The notes beneath the pieces were generated by a model. That model had not been told where the DNA came from, made no database searches, and worked only from the letters and a program-made list of their open reading frames with translations. A stretch of 64,000 nt of DNA from a virus: IMG/VR virus record IMGVR_UViG_3300005527_000040, positions 62,001 through 126,000 of that record. The stretch is one strand, 5' to 3'. Shown one piece after another: positions 31,996 through 39,811 of this stretch (positions are counted from its first letter, which is position 1; each line of letters starts with the position of its first letter). The translations under genes and the position numbers were made by a program.

Positions 31996-33227
31996 GCTCC
32001 GACCTTGTACGAGTGACCTACGACTTCCGTAGGAAGGTCCGCGCCGCGTACGTGGGGCTCGATCCACTTACGCGTGCGAAGGGTGTAACCCGGCCCGTGG
32101 GCTTGGTTGCGCCAGTGTCCTCGCACAAGAGTGCGGTACGTCAGCTTGTAGCCGCCGGTGCCTTCGGTGCGAATGATCTCCCGCATCTCGGCGTCTACCG
32201 AGACGTTGGTGCCCACCGCAAACACACGATCGTCCCGAAGCTGTTGAATCTTCTCTTGAACCCGCTTACGCAGGTTCTTGAACTTTTTGTTTCCGTGCAG
32301 CCGGTCAATCTCATCAGCATGCACATGCTTTACGGCCGCCTTCTCCGAGCCCATGTAGATGCACAGGTTCAAGACGAACCTGAGCAGCAGGTTTCGGATT
32401 TCCAAGCCGTCAAGGGTGCGCTCTCCTAGACGGCCGCTGTTTAGCGTCCGTTCGTATTCTGCGATATTGACGGTCCTGTCGCGCAGGCCCACAAGGCCGC
32501 GGGTAGACCGCTCAATAGCAGATTCGACGTCCTCCTCTTTGTTATCGATCAGATACGTCTTGAACAGCCACGTATCGTCGAACGGATTTGAGGAGTTTTC
32601 GTTAGGCTCTCCGTAGGCTTCGATGAGGAGCCTCTCTCCAAGCTCGGGAGTCTTTGCGGTCGTATCGCCTTGCCGCGCGGCGATCTCAAGCGTGCGAGGG
32701 GTAATGCACCCCTGAGCGACTACGAGAGACCGGACACAGTGCCACCCCGTCTTCGCGTCCTCTAAGTAGAAGAGGTTGTCGGGCAGCTCAACGTAAAATG
32801 CCTTCATCGGGAGCTTTAGGTCCCCGACGACTGCACCCTTCAGCTCCGTGGCGAGGAGCTTGTAGGTAAGCCCCTCGCTCGGGGCGAACCAGTTAGACGT
32901 CGCGCTGATGGTGCGCAACTTTGCAGTTACCCATGCGACAAGGCCCGAATGCATATCGGAGCCGCGCCCGTGAAGGGCGAGCATCGCGCGGAACTGCGGA
33001 TCCTCCGCCAGTTCGGAGAACCAGTCTAGGTCCCGTCCCAAAGACCAGTTCTGCGACGCCTTCTCACGAAAGTCTGCGGACAAACGGAAAACGGGCCGCT
33101 TTGCTTTGAACGCGCGCATGATCCTCTGCGCGTCAGCAATGAGGGTGCCCCTTCGGAACTTCTCCTTGGACTTGGCGTACTCCTCAAGAGCTGCCACGAC
33201 CTCTTTCACTTCTTCTTCGTCATGCAT
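31992..33227 (-). CDS. AcrVA2-like family protein
   Basis: 411 aa from the ATG at 33225-33227 (GGAGG seven bases upstream; CCTATCAG before that). Three blocks follow the layout of AcrVA2 of Moraxella: LKLPMKAFYVELPDNLFYLE near residue 140, an LLRFVLNLCIYMGSE helix in the middle, and C-terminal VRGHWRNQAHGPG followed by RTRKWIEP, matching the 'RGHW...G.G....+W.P' end of that protein. AcrVA2 blocks Cas12a production by targeting its mRNA. Most relatives in phages have no tested anti-CRISPR activity, so only family membership is proposed here. It heads a coupled operon of small genes. Confidence 0.62.
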   Translation of the reverse strand: MHDEEEVKEVVAALEEYAKSKEKFRRGTLIADAQRIMRAFKAKRPVFRLSADFREKASQNWSLGRDLDWFSELAEDPQFRAMLALHGRGSDMHSGLVAWVTAKLRTISATSNWFAPSEGLTYKLLATELKGAVVGDLKLPMKAFYVELPDNLFYLEDAKTGWHCVRSLVVAQGCITPRTLEIAARQGDTTAKTPELGERLLIEAYGEPNENSSNPFDDTWLFKTYLIDNKEEDVESAIERSTRGLVGLRDRTVNIAEYERTLNSGRLGERTLDGLEIRNLLLRFVLNLCIYMGSEKAAVKHVHADEIDRLHGNKKFKNLRKRVQEKIQQLRDDRVFAVGTNVSVDAEMREIIRTEGTGGYKLTYRTLVRGHWRNQAHGPGYTLRTRKWIEPHVRGADLPTEVVGHSYKVGA

Positions 33228-33244
33228 GTGTGCGCCTCCAAAGG

Positions 33245-33252
33245 CTGATAGG
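33245..33252 (-). promoter_or_regulatory. CCTATCAG element before the AcrVA2-like gene
   Basis: Leftward octamer followed by CCTTT-GGAGG and the ATG 17 nt on. It lies directly after a terminator, as expected for the start of a new unit, and rules out the longer frame beginning at 33263. Confidence 0.65.
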
Positions 33253-33263
33253 GCACAATGCAA

Positions 33264-33294
33264 AGAAAAACGGGGAGGCCGTAGCCTCCCCGTT
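33264..33294 (-). terminator. Terminator after the AT-hook protein gene
   Basis: AAACGGGGAGGC pairs with GCCTCCCCGTTT around a CGTA loop; on the minus strand the stem is followed by a T-rich run. It separates the AT-hook gene from the AcrVA2-like unit. Confidence 0.88.
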
Positions 33295-33308
33295 TCCCTG
33301 ACAACCGC

Positions 33309-33707
33309 TCAACCCTCGGTCATCTGGGCGCTAGCGCCCTCATCCAACTCTACAGCGTGCGTAGACGCCCCGTTAGTCACCGAAACCGCAGGAGGCGGAA
33401 CGAAGATTGCGGCGGGACGCGGCTGCGAGATTGTGGCTCGCGCCTTTCGACCAGGCTTTGACGCAGCCTGAGCGGACTTAGGAGGACGACCTCGGCGGAC
33501 CTGCTTCTTAACAGGCTTGGCCGACGACTTGGACTTCGCCTTTGCCTTAGGCTTTGTAGCGCCCGAGTACTTGCTAAGCGCCTTGTCGCGCGAGATCCCC
33601 TTGTCCATGAGGTTCTGCGCGGCTTCCTTCTCCTCGATTCCGCGGGCCTTCGCCATCTTGGCGATGTAGGCGATTTGCTCGTCTGTAAAACTGTATCCCT
33701 TTGCCAT
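33309..33707 (-). CDS. Basic DNA-binding protein with AT-hook
   Basis: 132 aa from the ATG at 33705-33707 (GAGGT upstream). Residues 1-50 are a helical domain (GYSFTDEQIAYIAKMAKARG, then LMDKGISRDKALSKY); residues ~52-95 are Lys/Ala/Pro-rich and contain RRGRPPKS, an AT-hook-type minor-groove motif; the C-terminus is Pro/Val-rich. Likely a nucleoid-type or regulatory DNA-binding protein. TTGACA at 33813-33818 might belong to its promoter, but no good minus-10 box is seen. Confidence 0.72.
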   Translation of the reverse strand: MAKGYSFTDEQIAYIAKMAKARGIEEKEAAQNLMDKGISRDKALSKYSGATKPKAKAKSKSSAKPVKKQVRRGRPPKSAQAASKPGRKARATISQPRPAAIFVPPPAVSVTNGASTHAVELDEGASAQMTEG

Positions 33708-33828
33708 CTCTACCTCGTTCTTATTCAGCGCAGAGCCTTGTTCTCCACCGCGGAGGCTGGCTGAGCACGCTGCTGATCCCAACGGTTTAGTGATGCGCCC
33801 TCATCAGATCTTTGTCAAGACCGATCTC

Positions 33829-34494
33829 TCAGAAAAGTTCTGGAAAAGGGCGCTCCGGGTCGTCCTCTATGTCAACGGGGGCAACAATCACCTTCCAGTT
33901 ATCTCCTACGAACTGGACTACTTCTGCATCCCCGTCCCCGCTTACATGCGGCCCCCGGTAGATGAACACGTCACAGGTACCGCTGGAGACCCCGAGCATC
34001 TTTAGAACGATGTGGATCCGGCGCCGGTCAACTCTTACACCAGATATGCGCCCAGTGTGGGCGCCAATCGCCTTCGGATCGTTGTCTCCTTGAGACGTAT
34101 ATCTTGGAAACATACACAGCTTGTGTCCCTTGCACAGGGGGCAGTCAGCAGTGTCAACGCGGCACCACTGCTCAATGTGGTCTATTGAAACATCCTCTTT
34201 GAACTCGATGTAATCAGTCCCAAACAACTCTACGATCCGGCCCACACCGGTCTGCACGTCTTCCTGCCAGTCTATTTCTTCTGGGTCAGGGAGCCCGTTC
34301 TCCAGCAGTAGGAGAACGAGCACAGAGCCGTCGGTAATACACAGATACGGATCGTCGCCGATGTAGAAGATGTGTGGGCACCGGGCGTACGGGGAAGCCC
34401 CGTCGTGCCCTACACACAGCCTCAACAGGCTACGGACTGACTTGGGATCTATGCCAGGAATGCTGGGCACTTCGATTAGAGCCATGTTCACCAC
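33829..34494 (-). CDS. Hypothetical protein downstream of the ligase
   Basis: 221 aa. GTG at 34492-34494 overlaps the ligase stop; an ATG three codons later (34485) is equally possible. Contains CPLCKGHKLC (a Cys cluster in the middle) and several strand pairs (GDDPYLCITDGSVLVLLLLE). The acidic C-terminus ends DDPERPFPELF. Not recognised. Confidence 0.65.
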   Translation of the reverse strand: MVNMALIEVPSIPGIDPKSVRSLLRLCVGHDGASPYARCPHIFYIGDDPYLCITDGSVLVLLLLENGLPDPEEIDWQEDVQTGVGRIVELFGTDYIEFKEDVSIDHIEQWCRVDTADCPLCKGHKLCMFPRYTSQGDNDPKAIGAHTGRISGVRVDRRRIHIVLKMLGVSSGTCDVFIYRGPHVSGDGDAEVVQFVGDNWKVIVAPVDIEDDPERPFPELF

Positions 34495-35600
34495 CGCTTG
34501 TTCTTGTGAAACACCTTGACCCTCGGAAACCGAGGGATTCCATCTGGCGTAAGGTGGAAGTATTCCACAGTCGCCTCTTTGCCCAGGTAGCTCGGGACAT
34601 CAGCCAATAGATCGCGCAGGTACTCCCAGCTTCCCGTAATGTTTGCCCGAAAGGTTCTTCCGTCAGGCAGAGACAGTACGGCGTACCCGGCCATTCCAGA
34701 CCGATTTCCTTCACCTTCATAGATCCCAATCACCGGGAACTCGGAGTCCATGCACTCTTTTCTCTTGAGCAGGAGCTTGCTCCTCTTCTGCTCATACGGA
34801 CCTTCGAGTCGGATCATGGTGCCCTCAAAGCCATCGGAGATCCAACACTCATGGATCTCATCCAGCTCTTGCAGATCTTTCGGCGCTAACGTGGGAACCA
34901 TTACAACGCCGGAAACGCCCACCGCTGCGGCGCGGCGACCCATAACGCGGGCTTTGGTATCTCCTTCGCCGGGGGCGTCGTACACCCAGTACTCGATGAT
35001 GCGGGAGTCCTCTAGGTCTTGGGCAGTCGGCTTCTGCTTCTTTACCTTGGATACCAGCGCTGGAAAGTTTGCGCTGAAGTCATGGTTGTAAAGCTCACCG
35101 TCTAATACGAGTGACGGGTCCTGCTCGAACAACGGCAGAAGAGCCTTGTGAATATGCGGAACCGATACGATCGGGTTGCCAAGCCGAGACCACAGCCCTC
35201 GGATGTTGGCTATGCAACGGACACCGTCCAGCTTTGGCTGGACGTATACTTGTCGTGTCCCTGAAGCCAGTGCGTTGGCTACGTCCTTGGCGTAGTCCTC
35301 GTACACCTTGGCAAGCATCGGGCTGAAACGATCAGACTCTCTAGCTCCGCTCAAAGTCTCTTGGTAGCCAGACTTTAGCTTGAGCGTGTAGTTTGAGGCG
35401 ATCTCTAGTTCTGCCTGCTGCTCAGGCGTGGTCTCATTGGACCGGCCTACGTTTTTGGGTCGAGCAACCGTCCAGTTTGACGATACGATCTGACCACCGT
35501 CTTGTCCGCTATGGGTGCGGTACGACGATCCTTCTCGTTCTTGCCACCAAACTTGAATAGCGTTTGTAGCTGTCTGTTTGTAGAGCTTCTTGTGGTGCAT
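34488..35600 (-). CDS. ATP-dependent DNA ligase with WGR-like N-terminus
   Basis: 370 aa from the ATG at 35598-35600. Ligase motifs in order: KLDGVR (residues 123-128, Lys123 carries AMP), LDGELY (166-171), EGTMIRL (motif IV) and KLLLKRK (motif V). Residues ~12-80 (WWQEREGSSYRTHSGQDGG, then RPKNVGRSNETT and KSGYQ) form a WGR-like DNA-binding region common in phage ligases. It seals nicks in phage DNA. CCTATCAG ends 6 nt before the ATG and there is no ribosome-binding site, so the mRNA may be leaderless. Confidence 0.92.
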   Translation of the reverse strand: MHHKKLYKQTATNAIQVWWQEREGSSYRTHSGQDGGQIVSSNWTVARPKNVGRSNETTPEQQAELEIASNYTLKLKSGYQETLSGARESDRFSPMLAKVYEDYAKDVANALASGTRQVYVQPKLDGVRCIANIRGLWSRLGNPIVSVPHIHKALLPLFEQDPSLVLDGELYNHDFSANFPALVSKVKKQKPTAQDLEDSRIIEYWVYDAPGEGDTKARVMGRRAAAVGVSGVVMVPTLAPKDLQELDEIHECWISDGFEGTMIRLEGPYEQKRSKLLLKRKECMDSEFPVIGIYEGEGNRSGMAGYAVLSLPDGRTFRANITGSWEYLRDLLADVPSYLGKEATVEYFHLTPDGIPRFPRVKVFHKNKRW

Positions 35601-35606
35601 CAATAA

Positions 35607-35614
35607 CTGATAGG
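35607..35614 (-). promoter_or_regulatory. CCTATCAG element before the ligase gene
   Basis: Leftward; the TATCAG part ends exactly 6 nt before the ATG, the same distance as in the units at 39217 and 63438. Confidence 0.62.
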
Positions 35615-35616
35615 CG

Positions 35617-35976
35617 CTAGCGGTCTTGCTCTAAAGAACGAGCAAGCCGCAATCCACGAGACAAAAGATCAGAGATGCGCACCTCCGCCGTACCCGGTAG
35701 CGTCGCTACCCAGTACTGGATGTCGGGGTTACCTGTCTTAGGGAGAAGAAAGTCCCCTGCTATCGTAGAAACCTGACACTCGTCTTGCCCAATAAGGACG
35801 CGAACGCCGGCGAACGTAGACAGCAGGGACTCTCCGTGCTCCATCATCCCCACGGCAGACGGTTGTGACAGCCGTATGCGCGGGGAAACGATCAACGTGT
35901 GGTCTTTGACCTTCTCTAAAGCCCAAACCGTTGCGTACCCAATGTACCCACGGTCTGAGAATAGACTCAGCTTCAT
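35617..35976 (-). CDS. Hypothetical protein
   Basis: 119 aa from the ATG at 35974-35976 (ATGA with the upstream stop). Strand-rich first half (LSLFSDRGYIGYATVWALEK) and a helical end. It lies just upstream of the ligase's promoter element. Not recognised. Confidence 0.65.
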   Translation of the reverse strand: MKLSLFSDRGYIGYATVWALEKVKDHTLIVSPRIRLSQPSAVGMMEHGESLLSTFAGVRVLIGQDECQVSTIAGDFLLPKTGNPDIQYWVATLPGTAEVRISDLLSRGLRLARSLEQDR

Positions 35977-36221
35977 CCTGGCTTCTTTACCCACCCAGAC
36001 GGTGGAGGTGGAGGAGCGGGAGGCGGAGGCTCGTTTAACACCTCAAGCCTTGCCGCTCCGCACTTGATGCAGCAAGCGTCCTGCCCAAAACCATCAACGG
36101 GCAGAAGACTTCCGATGGGCAGAGGGAATGCCGGGACGAGTAGCCTCTTCCGGATTCCGCACCCTTGGCACTTCAGCTGTAGGTAGTGACACCCCAGAGG
36201 CAGCGGCGGCTCGTATACCAT
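35973..36221 (-). CDS. Zinc-ribbon protein with proline-rich tail
   Basis: 82 aa from the ATG at 36219-36221 (GGGGG 8 nt upstream; two earlier Mets are possible). CQGCG and CIKCG form a zinc ribbon; the end is Pro-rich (PPPPAPPPPPSGW) and basic. The first ~128 nt lie inside the preceding gene in another frame. Both look real, so this is either a true overlap or a frameshift product. Confidence 0.6.
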   Translation of the reverse strand: MVYEPPLPLGCHYLQLKCQGCGIRKRLLVPAFPLPIGSLLPVDGFGQDACCIKCGAARLEVLNEPPPPAPPPPPSGWVKKPG

Positions 36222-36426
36222 GACCATTACCCCCGAGAAGTAGACCACCCTGTACGATGTGCGTTTCTAGCCAGTTATGGGCAAGAGAACGGGCGCGGGA
36301 GATTGTAGACTCAACCTCCCGCTCCGCGTTCTCAGCCATAGCGTGGCACGGCGCGCACAGAAACAGGTGGTTAAACCGCTTGAGGTTTGTACCACTGTGC
36401 TCTGTGTTGCAGCTCATGCACCGCAT
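36094..36426 (-). CDS. Small Cys-rich (zinc) protein
   Basis: 110 aa. CMSCNTEHSG and LCAPCHAMAENAE form a zinc knuckle pair in the first 35 residues, followed by a helix ending LETHIVQGGLLLGG, a pattern I recall from phage HNH-adjacent small proteins. The last ~45 residues look unstructured and coincide with the overlap into the next gene. No HNH catalytic motif is present. Confidence 0.64.
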   Translation of the reverse strand: MRCMSCNTEHSGTNLKRFNHLFLCAPCHAMAENAEREVESTISRARSLAHNWLETHIVQGGLLLGGNGHGIRAAAASGVSLPTAEVPRVRNPEEATRPGIPSAHRKSSAR

Positions 36427-36434
36427 ACGGCCTT

Positions 36435-36818
36435 TTAGATCTTGACCCGGCTCAGGTCAAGGTTTTGTGTAAGCCCCGGGGGCTCACCAACGGTCGAGCG
36501 GGGCGTGGAACGCGCCTCGTCCACCGCCTCTCGGGCCATCCGCCTCGTCTGGTCGAACGACTCCTCGTCGTCATGCGGACGACGAAGAATCGGAATGAAC
36601 TGGATGTCCTCAAGGGACATCCTTTCGACCGGAATCGCCGGGCAGATTGCCCAGCCATCCGTGTAAGAGTACCGGAGCACCCCCCGGATACTCTCACAGA
36701 TCGCCGTCGCGCAGCGAACTTCAAGGTCCCCTTCCTTGTTCCTGTAGGACCTGAGGTTCCCCGTCACGACGGAGATCATCTTGAAGTTGTTGTCCTTCTT
36801 GTTGCCGTTATTGTGCAC
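36435..36818 (-). CDS. Hypothetical protein behind a 5' stem-loop
   Basis: 127 aa from the GTG at 36816-36818, chosen because GGAGG directly follows the leader hairpin and precedes this codon. Strand-rich middle (MISVVTGNLRSYRNKEG, then LRYSYTDGWAICPAIP); helical and Pro-rich end. Expression is probably from the CCTATAAG element at 36856. Not recognised. Confidence 0.65.
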   Translation of the reverse strand: MHNNGNKKDNNFKMISVVTGNLRSYRNKEGDLEVRCATAICESIRGVLRYSYTDGWAICPAIPVERMSLEDIQFIPILRRPHDDEESFDQTRRMAREAVDEARSTPRSTVGEPPGLTQNLDLSRVKI

Positions 36819-36826
36819 TGTTCCTC

Positions 36827-36852
36827 CTGCAAGGGACAAGGATCCCTTGCAG
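36827..36852 (-). other. 5' leader stem-loop
   Basis: CTGCAAGGG pairs perfectly with CCCTTGCAG (9 bp, 8-nt loop). It begins 3 nt after CCTATAAG and ends where the ribosome-binding site starts, leaving the SD exposed. Probably protects the 5' end or tunes initiation. Confidence 0.7.
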
Positions 36853-36855
36853 AAG

Positions 36856-36863
36856 CTTATAGG
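36856..36863 (-). promoter_or_regulatory. CCTATAAG element before the 127-aa gene
   Basis: Leftward octamer of the recurrent set, A form (TATAAG). Like the other TATAAG copies with longer leaders, it is followed by a stem-loop. Confidence 0.62.
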
Positions 36864-36872
36864 CTGTAAAGA

Positions 36873-37514
36873 TCAGTCTTCCGGGCCCTCGGACGCGTCT
36901 CGGCAACCGATGTCCACCCCGGGTCGGCAGTAAAAGTCGTTTGCCGTCTCCCCACACTCAATCTCTACCAGACCGATGCGCGCTGCTCGGTCGCGATCCA
37001 TAGACCCACCCCAGTCATGCACCGGGGACTCGCAACGGCTCCAGTCTTCCACGTTGTCAAGGGACAGCGATACTACCTCTCGGGCTCGCTCCATCACGGA
37101 TCGACACGAGTCTACGTAATGCGACCACGGCGGGTGCTCAACAACTCGGACAGAACCACCAACCCTACGAGTAGAGACCCGGGGCCACGAGGGTGGTTCT
37201 GTGCAATCGGGGGTTAGCTCCCCAACCCAATGCATGCGGCTAACGCGGTGCGGTCGTGCGCCAAATAGGCGGCCCGCGTATGCCCGGGCAAACCCCGCGT
37301 ATGACATCCGGTTTCGGTGAGCGCCACGCAGTAACACCTCGTGGATTGCAAGCCCGTCTCCAGACTCAAAGCAGTCCCACCCTGCCTCGTTAATGCAGAG
37401 CAGAGCCAACGCGAGAGCTGAGGACATAGGCCGTGCTCGACTACCGGTATCCTGGCCCGCAGCCAACGTAGTGGCGAGCAAACACAGCACGACGGTAACA
37501 ACAAACCGATTCAT
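36873..37514 (-). CDS. Secreted protein of unknown function
   Basis: 213 aa from the ATG at 37512-37514 (ATGA with the RNase HII stop). A signal peptide is clear: MNRFVVTVVLCLLATTLAAG with a likely cut after the Ala-Gly. The mature part has LALLCINEAGWDCFESGDGL, a pattern that loosely recalls cell-wall hydrolases of the SleB/transglycosylase type (an EA-x-x-E-like helix before a conserved Glu), several Trp and six or more Cys. A lysis or cell-wall role is plausible but unproven. Confidence 0.66.
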   Translation of the reverse strand: MNRFVVTVVLCLLATTLAAGQDTGSRARPMSSALALALLCINEAGWDCFESGDGLAIHEVLLRGAHRNRMSYAGFARAYAGRLFGARPHRVSRMHWVGELTPDCTEPPSWPRVSTRRVGGSVRVVEHPPWSHYVDSCRSVMERAREVVSLSLDNVEDWSRCESPVHDWGGSMDRDRAARIGLVEIECGETANDFYCRPGVDIGCRDASEGPED

Positions 37515-38143
37515 AAATCTTCCTTCCAACCTAATGCCGCAACCTTGACGTTGCGGTGCTGTGGTGATCTACCGTACCTCTCGATCGCCGCAGCGTGTTG
37601 CTTGGTTCCATAGCCCTTGTTTTCTACCCATCGGTAGACTGGGTACTCTTGATGCAGCAAAGCCATGAGGTTGTTTCGTGTTGTTTTAGCAACCACGCTG
37701 GCTGCGCCCACCGCAGGTACCTGATCTTCGGCGCTGGTAAGAAACCTTACGCTCGATATTCCAAGCTCCTTGTTGATCTTTCTTTCTGTCTTTACATCCA
37801 ACAACCCGTCAATAACTATCTCTACAGAGGACTTCTCTATACCATGATCGAGTAAGCACTCAAGCACATATGCAACCGAGCGTAGGATCGCGGATCTCCA
37901 TGCTGCGTGCTTACTCTGATCAATCTCCTCCACGCTGACGACGGTTGTTTTCGCGAACAGCGCAATCTCAGAAATTGCAGCCATTGATCCGCGCCTACGG
38001 ATGTCGGTCATGCTCTTAGAGTCACGACCACCCGCGCTGCGCAGTAAGCTTGCGTCCTTTTCATAGCAAGCAAGCGCGGTCACCGTGTACGGGCCCGCCC
38101 AAGCCCCGGTTCCACTCTCGTCAACCCCAACGATCACCTTCAT
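37511..38143 (-). CDS. rnhB: Ribonuclease HII
   Basis: 210 aa. The catalytic core is intact: GVDESGTGAWAGP (Asp8 and Glu9), GRDSKSMTD, a VIDGL strand with the third acidic residue, and SAEDQVPAVGAASVVAKTTR followed by NKGYGTKQHAAAIERYG and SPQHR. RNase HII cuts RNA in RNA-DNA hybrids and single ribonucleotides in DNA, consistent with primer removal during phage replication. Coupled by ATGA to neighbours on both sides. Confidence 0.93.
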   Translation of the reverse strand: MKVIVGVDESGTGAWAGPYTVTALACYEKDASLLRSAGGRDSKSMTDIRRRGSMAAISEIALFAKTTVVSVEEIDQSKHAAWRSAILRSVAYVLECLLDHGIEKSSVEIVIDGLLDVKTERKINKELGISSVRFLTSAEDQVPAVGAASVVAKTTRNNLMALLHQEYPVYRWVENKGYGTKQHAAAIERYGRSPQHRNVKVAALGWKEDL

Positions 38144-38322
38144 GACAGGCGCTTTGGGTCACCCATCAACGCCCTTTCCAAGAGCGTTTGCCACCCAGGG
38201 TCTAGGTCATAGACGGGCACAACGGTCACTTCGTCATCTTCGTTAGCAAACCGAAAGCAGATAATTCCGGCGGGACCGACGTCAACAGAAAGCCCCGGAC
38301 CCAAAACCATAGTTTCAATCAC
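38140..38322 (-). CDS. Small hypothetical protein
   Basis: 60 aa, GTG start at 38320-38322 overlapping the upstream stop; mostly short strands (GPAGIICFRFANEDDEVTVV). Coupled to RNase HII. Not recognised. Confidence 0.62.
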   Translation of the reverse strand: MIETMVLGPGLSVDVGPAGIICFRFANEDDEVTVVPVYDLDPGWQTLLERALMGDPKRLS

Positions 38323-38708
38323 GAGAGTGCCTCCAGAATTTGCCGCAGTAGATCTTCGCGCTCGTCGTCATCATCTAAGCACTTGGACGAGTTGCGTAGG
38401 AGGATCTCGGCAATCTTGTCCCGGCTAGGGCGTAACCCGGGGTCCAGCAGGGATACGTCTTGATCGGTAACAAGCATACTTGCGTCCGCAGGGGTGTCGT
38501 AGTTGCCGTCTTCCTCATCCAGAACAATGATTTGTCCGCTTTCGCTAAGCAGCCCGGCGGAGTCCTCTAGTTTCCACCCGTTCAACCCACAAGCCTGCGC
38601 GTAAATAGCGGCCTGTTTGGATTCCAAAAGGCTTCGACTTTCAGCGGTAACGCTGATCGTTAGGTGTTCGCGTAGGTGATGGATTACTTCTACTCGGTAC
38701 GTCGGCAT
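38319..38708 (-). CDS. Hypothetical protein
   Basis: 129 aa. Strand-helix start (YRVEVIHHLREHLTISVTAE) and an acidic helical C-terminus (CLDDDDEREDLLRQILEAL). First gene of the RNase HII unit, with GGAGG three bases before the ATG and CCTATCAG before that. Not recognised. Confidence 0.66.
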   Translation of the reverse strand: MPTYRVEVIHHLREHLTISVTAESRSLLESKQAAIYAQACGLNGWKLEDSAGLLSESGQIIVLDEEDGNYDTPADASMLVTDQDVSLLDPGLRPSRDKIAEILLRNSSKCLDDDDEREDLLRQILEALS

Positions 38709-38721
38709 ATACCTCCAAATC

Positions 38722-38729
38722 CTGATAGG
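38722..38729 (-). promoter_or_regulatory. CCTATCAG element of the RNase HII unit
   Basis: Leftward octamer followed by GATTT-GGAGG and the ATG 13 nt on. It lies between a strong terminator and the first gene of the unit. Confidence 0.68.
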
Positions 38730-38744
38730 CGATCAAGAGTAAAG

Positions 38745-38776
38745 GTATGAGGGCGGGCCCCGGCCCGCCCTCATAC
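38745..38776 (-). terminator. GC-rich terminator
   Basis: GTATGAGGGCGGGCC is followed by its exact reverse complement; the stem includes the last codons and stop of the 148-aa gene. On the minus strand it is followed by a short T-rich tract. A new unit begins directly after it. Confidence 0.8.
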
Positions 38777-39217
38777 CCACCTAATCGTCCCATCCCTGTG
38801 TACGGTTATGATCGGTATACCCTGGCAGACCGCTTGACGGATCACTCCGAGATCCGCTGACTCGGGCGGGTACCGCCGCTTGCCGTCAGCATCTTCTACG
38901 GGGAAGGCCACGACGAGAGAAACCCCAACGGCTAGGTATGGGTCTCTTTCGTACGTGGCGGTCAGTCGTTTGTCCTTGTCGGGTCCTACTAAAGTTGCTG
39001 GCGCGCCGAGTTGCTCGGCTACCTCTTCAACTACTTGGTCGAAGGGGAACTTACCAGCGTGTACCACTTGGTAAGGCCGAACCAAGAACAGGTCAGCCAT
39101 CACGTCCCGAACTAGATCTCTGTCTACGTACCACGTCCGGCACGCAGGACCTACTACGAGCAGTACGGGGTCTTCAGCCTGTAGAAGCGCGTAAACAGCG
39201 CGTCGATAGTCGTCCAT
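38771..39217 (-). CDS. SLOG-like (possible nucleotide-binding) protein
   Basis: 148 aa. The pattern of a Rossmann-like SLOG domain is visible: LLVVGPACRTWYVD at the start, a middle GKFPFDQVVEEVAEQLG, and GVSLVVAFP followed by IRQAVCQGIPIITVHRDG as the C-terminal strands. The glycine-rich loop is less typical than in the second SLOG gene (40189-40554). SLOG proteins sense or make nucleotide-derived ligands. TATCAG ends 6 nt before the ATG, so the mRNA may be leaderless. Confidence 0.6.
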   Translation of the reverse strand: MDDYRRAVYALLQAEDPVLLVVGPACRTWYVDRDLVRDVMADLFLVRPYQVVHAGKFPFDQVVEEVAEQLGAPATLVGPDKDKRLTATYERDPYLAVGVSLVVAFPVEDADGKRRYPPESADLGVIRQAVCQGIPIITVHRDGTIRWV

Positions 39218-39223
39218 CTGTGT

Positions 39224-39231
39224 CTGATAGG
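39224..39231 (-). promoter_or_regulatory. CCTATCAG element before the 148-aa SLOG-like gene
   Basis: Leftward; TATCAG ends exactly 6 nt before the ATG at 39217, with no ribosome-binding site between. Confidence 0.62.
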
Positions 39232-39235
39232 CGAC

Positions 39236-39811
39236 TCACTCAGACAACTCCAAGAATCTCCGGCGCACCATGCTCCAGGGAAGCCTCCCGCCGGTAGATT
39301 CAATCTCCATGAACGTTGCCCGGTTTGATACAGAAAAGACCGGGCGAATCCAGAAATCTTTGTCCCTTGTGGGAATGATCTTTAGAGAGACTTGAACTTC
39401 TCCCCCGTCTTCTCCAATGAGGTCTGGATCAGTCCCGAGCAGTTCTTCTAGCTGCGACCCTTTTACAAACAGTAGGTCTTGATCCTGCTGCACTGCCCTC
39501 TGGAGGGGCATGCCGGAATAATGGTCGCTTCCAGGGTATGGCGCCCCGTCCCAGTCATCAGAGAACTCTTCAAGAGCCAGGTGCAACGCCATATCGTCAA
39601 GCGCTGCACCTAGCCCAGAAGATAGGGCAACCTGGTACTGGGTAACTAGAAGACAGCTTGTCTTCTCTGGAACGTTCTCAAGCTCAGAAACGAGCTGATC
39701 TAGTTCTTTGCTTACCCGAAGGTCTATGACTATGTGTGTTTGTAAATCTGATCCTGTGTCCGCAGCGCGAAATAACGCGTAGTAGGTGTTTGGATCGATA
39801 CTAAAGTACAT
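39236..39811 (-). CDS. Hypothetical protein
   Basis: 191 aa, acidic. A hydrophobic first half with DLRVSKELDQLVSELENV, a Trp/Tyr-rich loop (DDWDGAPYPGSDHYSG) and strands near the end. Overlaps the 140-aa gene by 11 nt. Not recognised. Confidence 0.64.
   Translation of the reverse strand: MYFSIDPNTYYALFRAADTGSDLQTHIVIDLRVSKELDQLVSELENVPEKTSCLLVTQYQVALSSGLGAALDDMALHLALEEFSDDWDGAPYPGSDHYSGMPLQRAVQQDQDLLFVKGSQLEELLGTDPDLIGEDGGEVQVSLKIIPTRDKDFWIRPVFSVSNRATFMEIESTGGRLPWSMVRRRFLELSE

Noticed and set aside
33813-33818. TTGACA upstream of the AT-hook gene as a sigma70 promoter
   Set aside because: No minus-10 box at 15-19 nt could be found.
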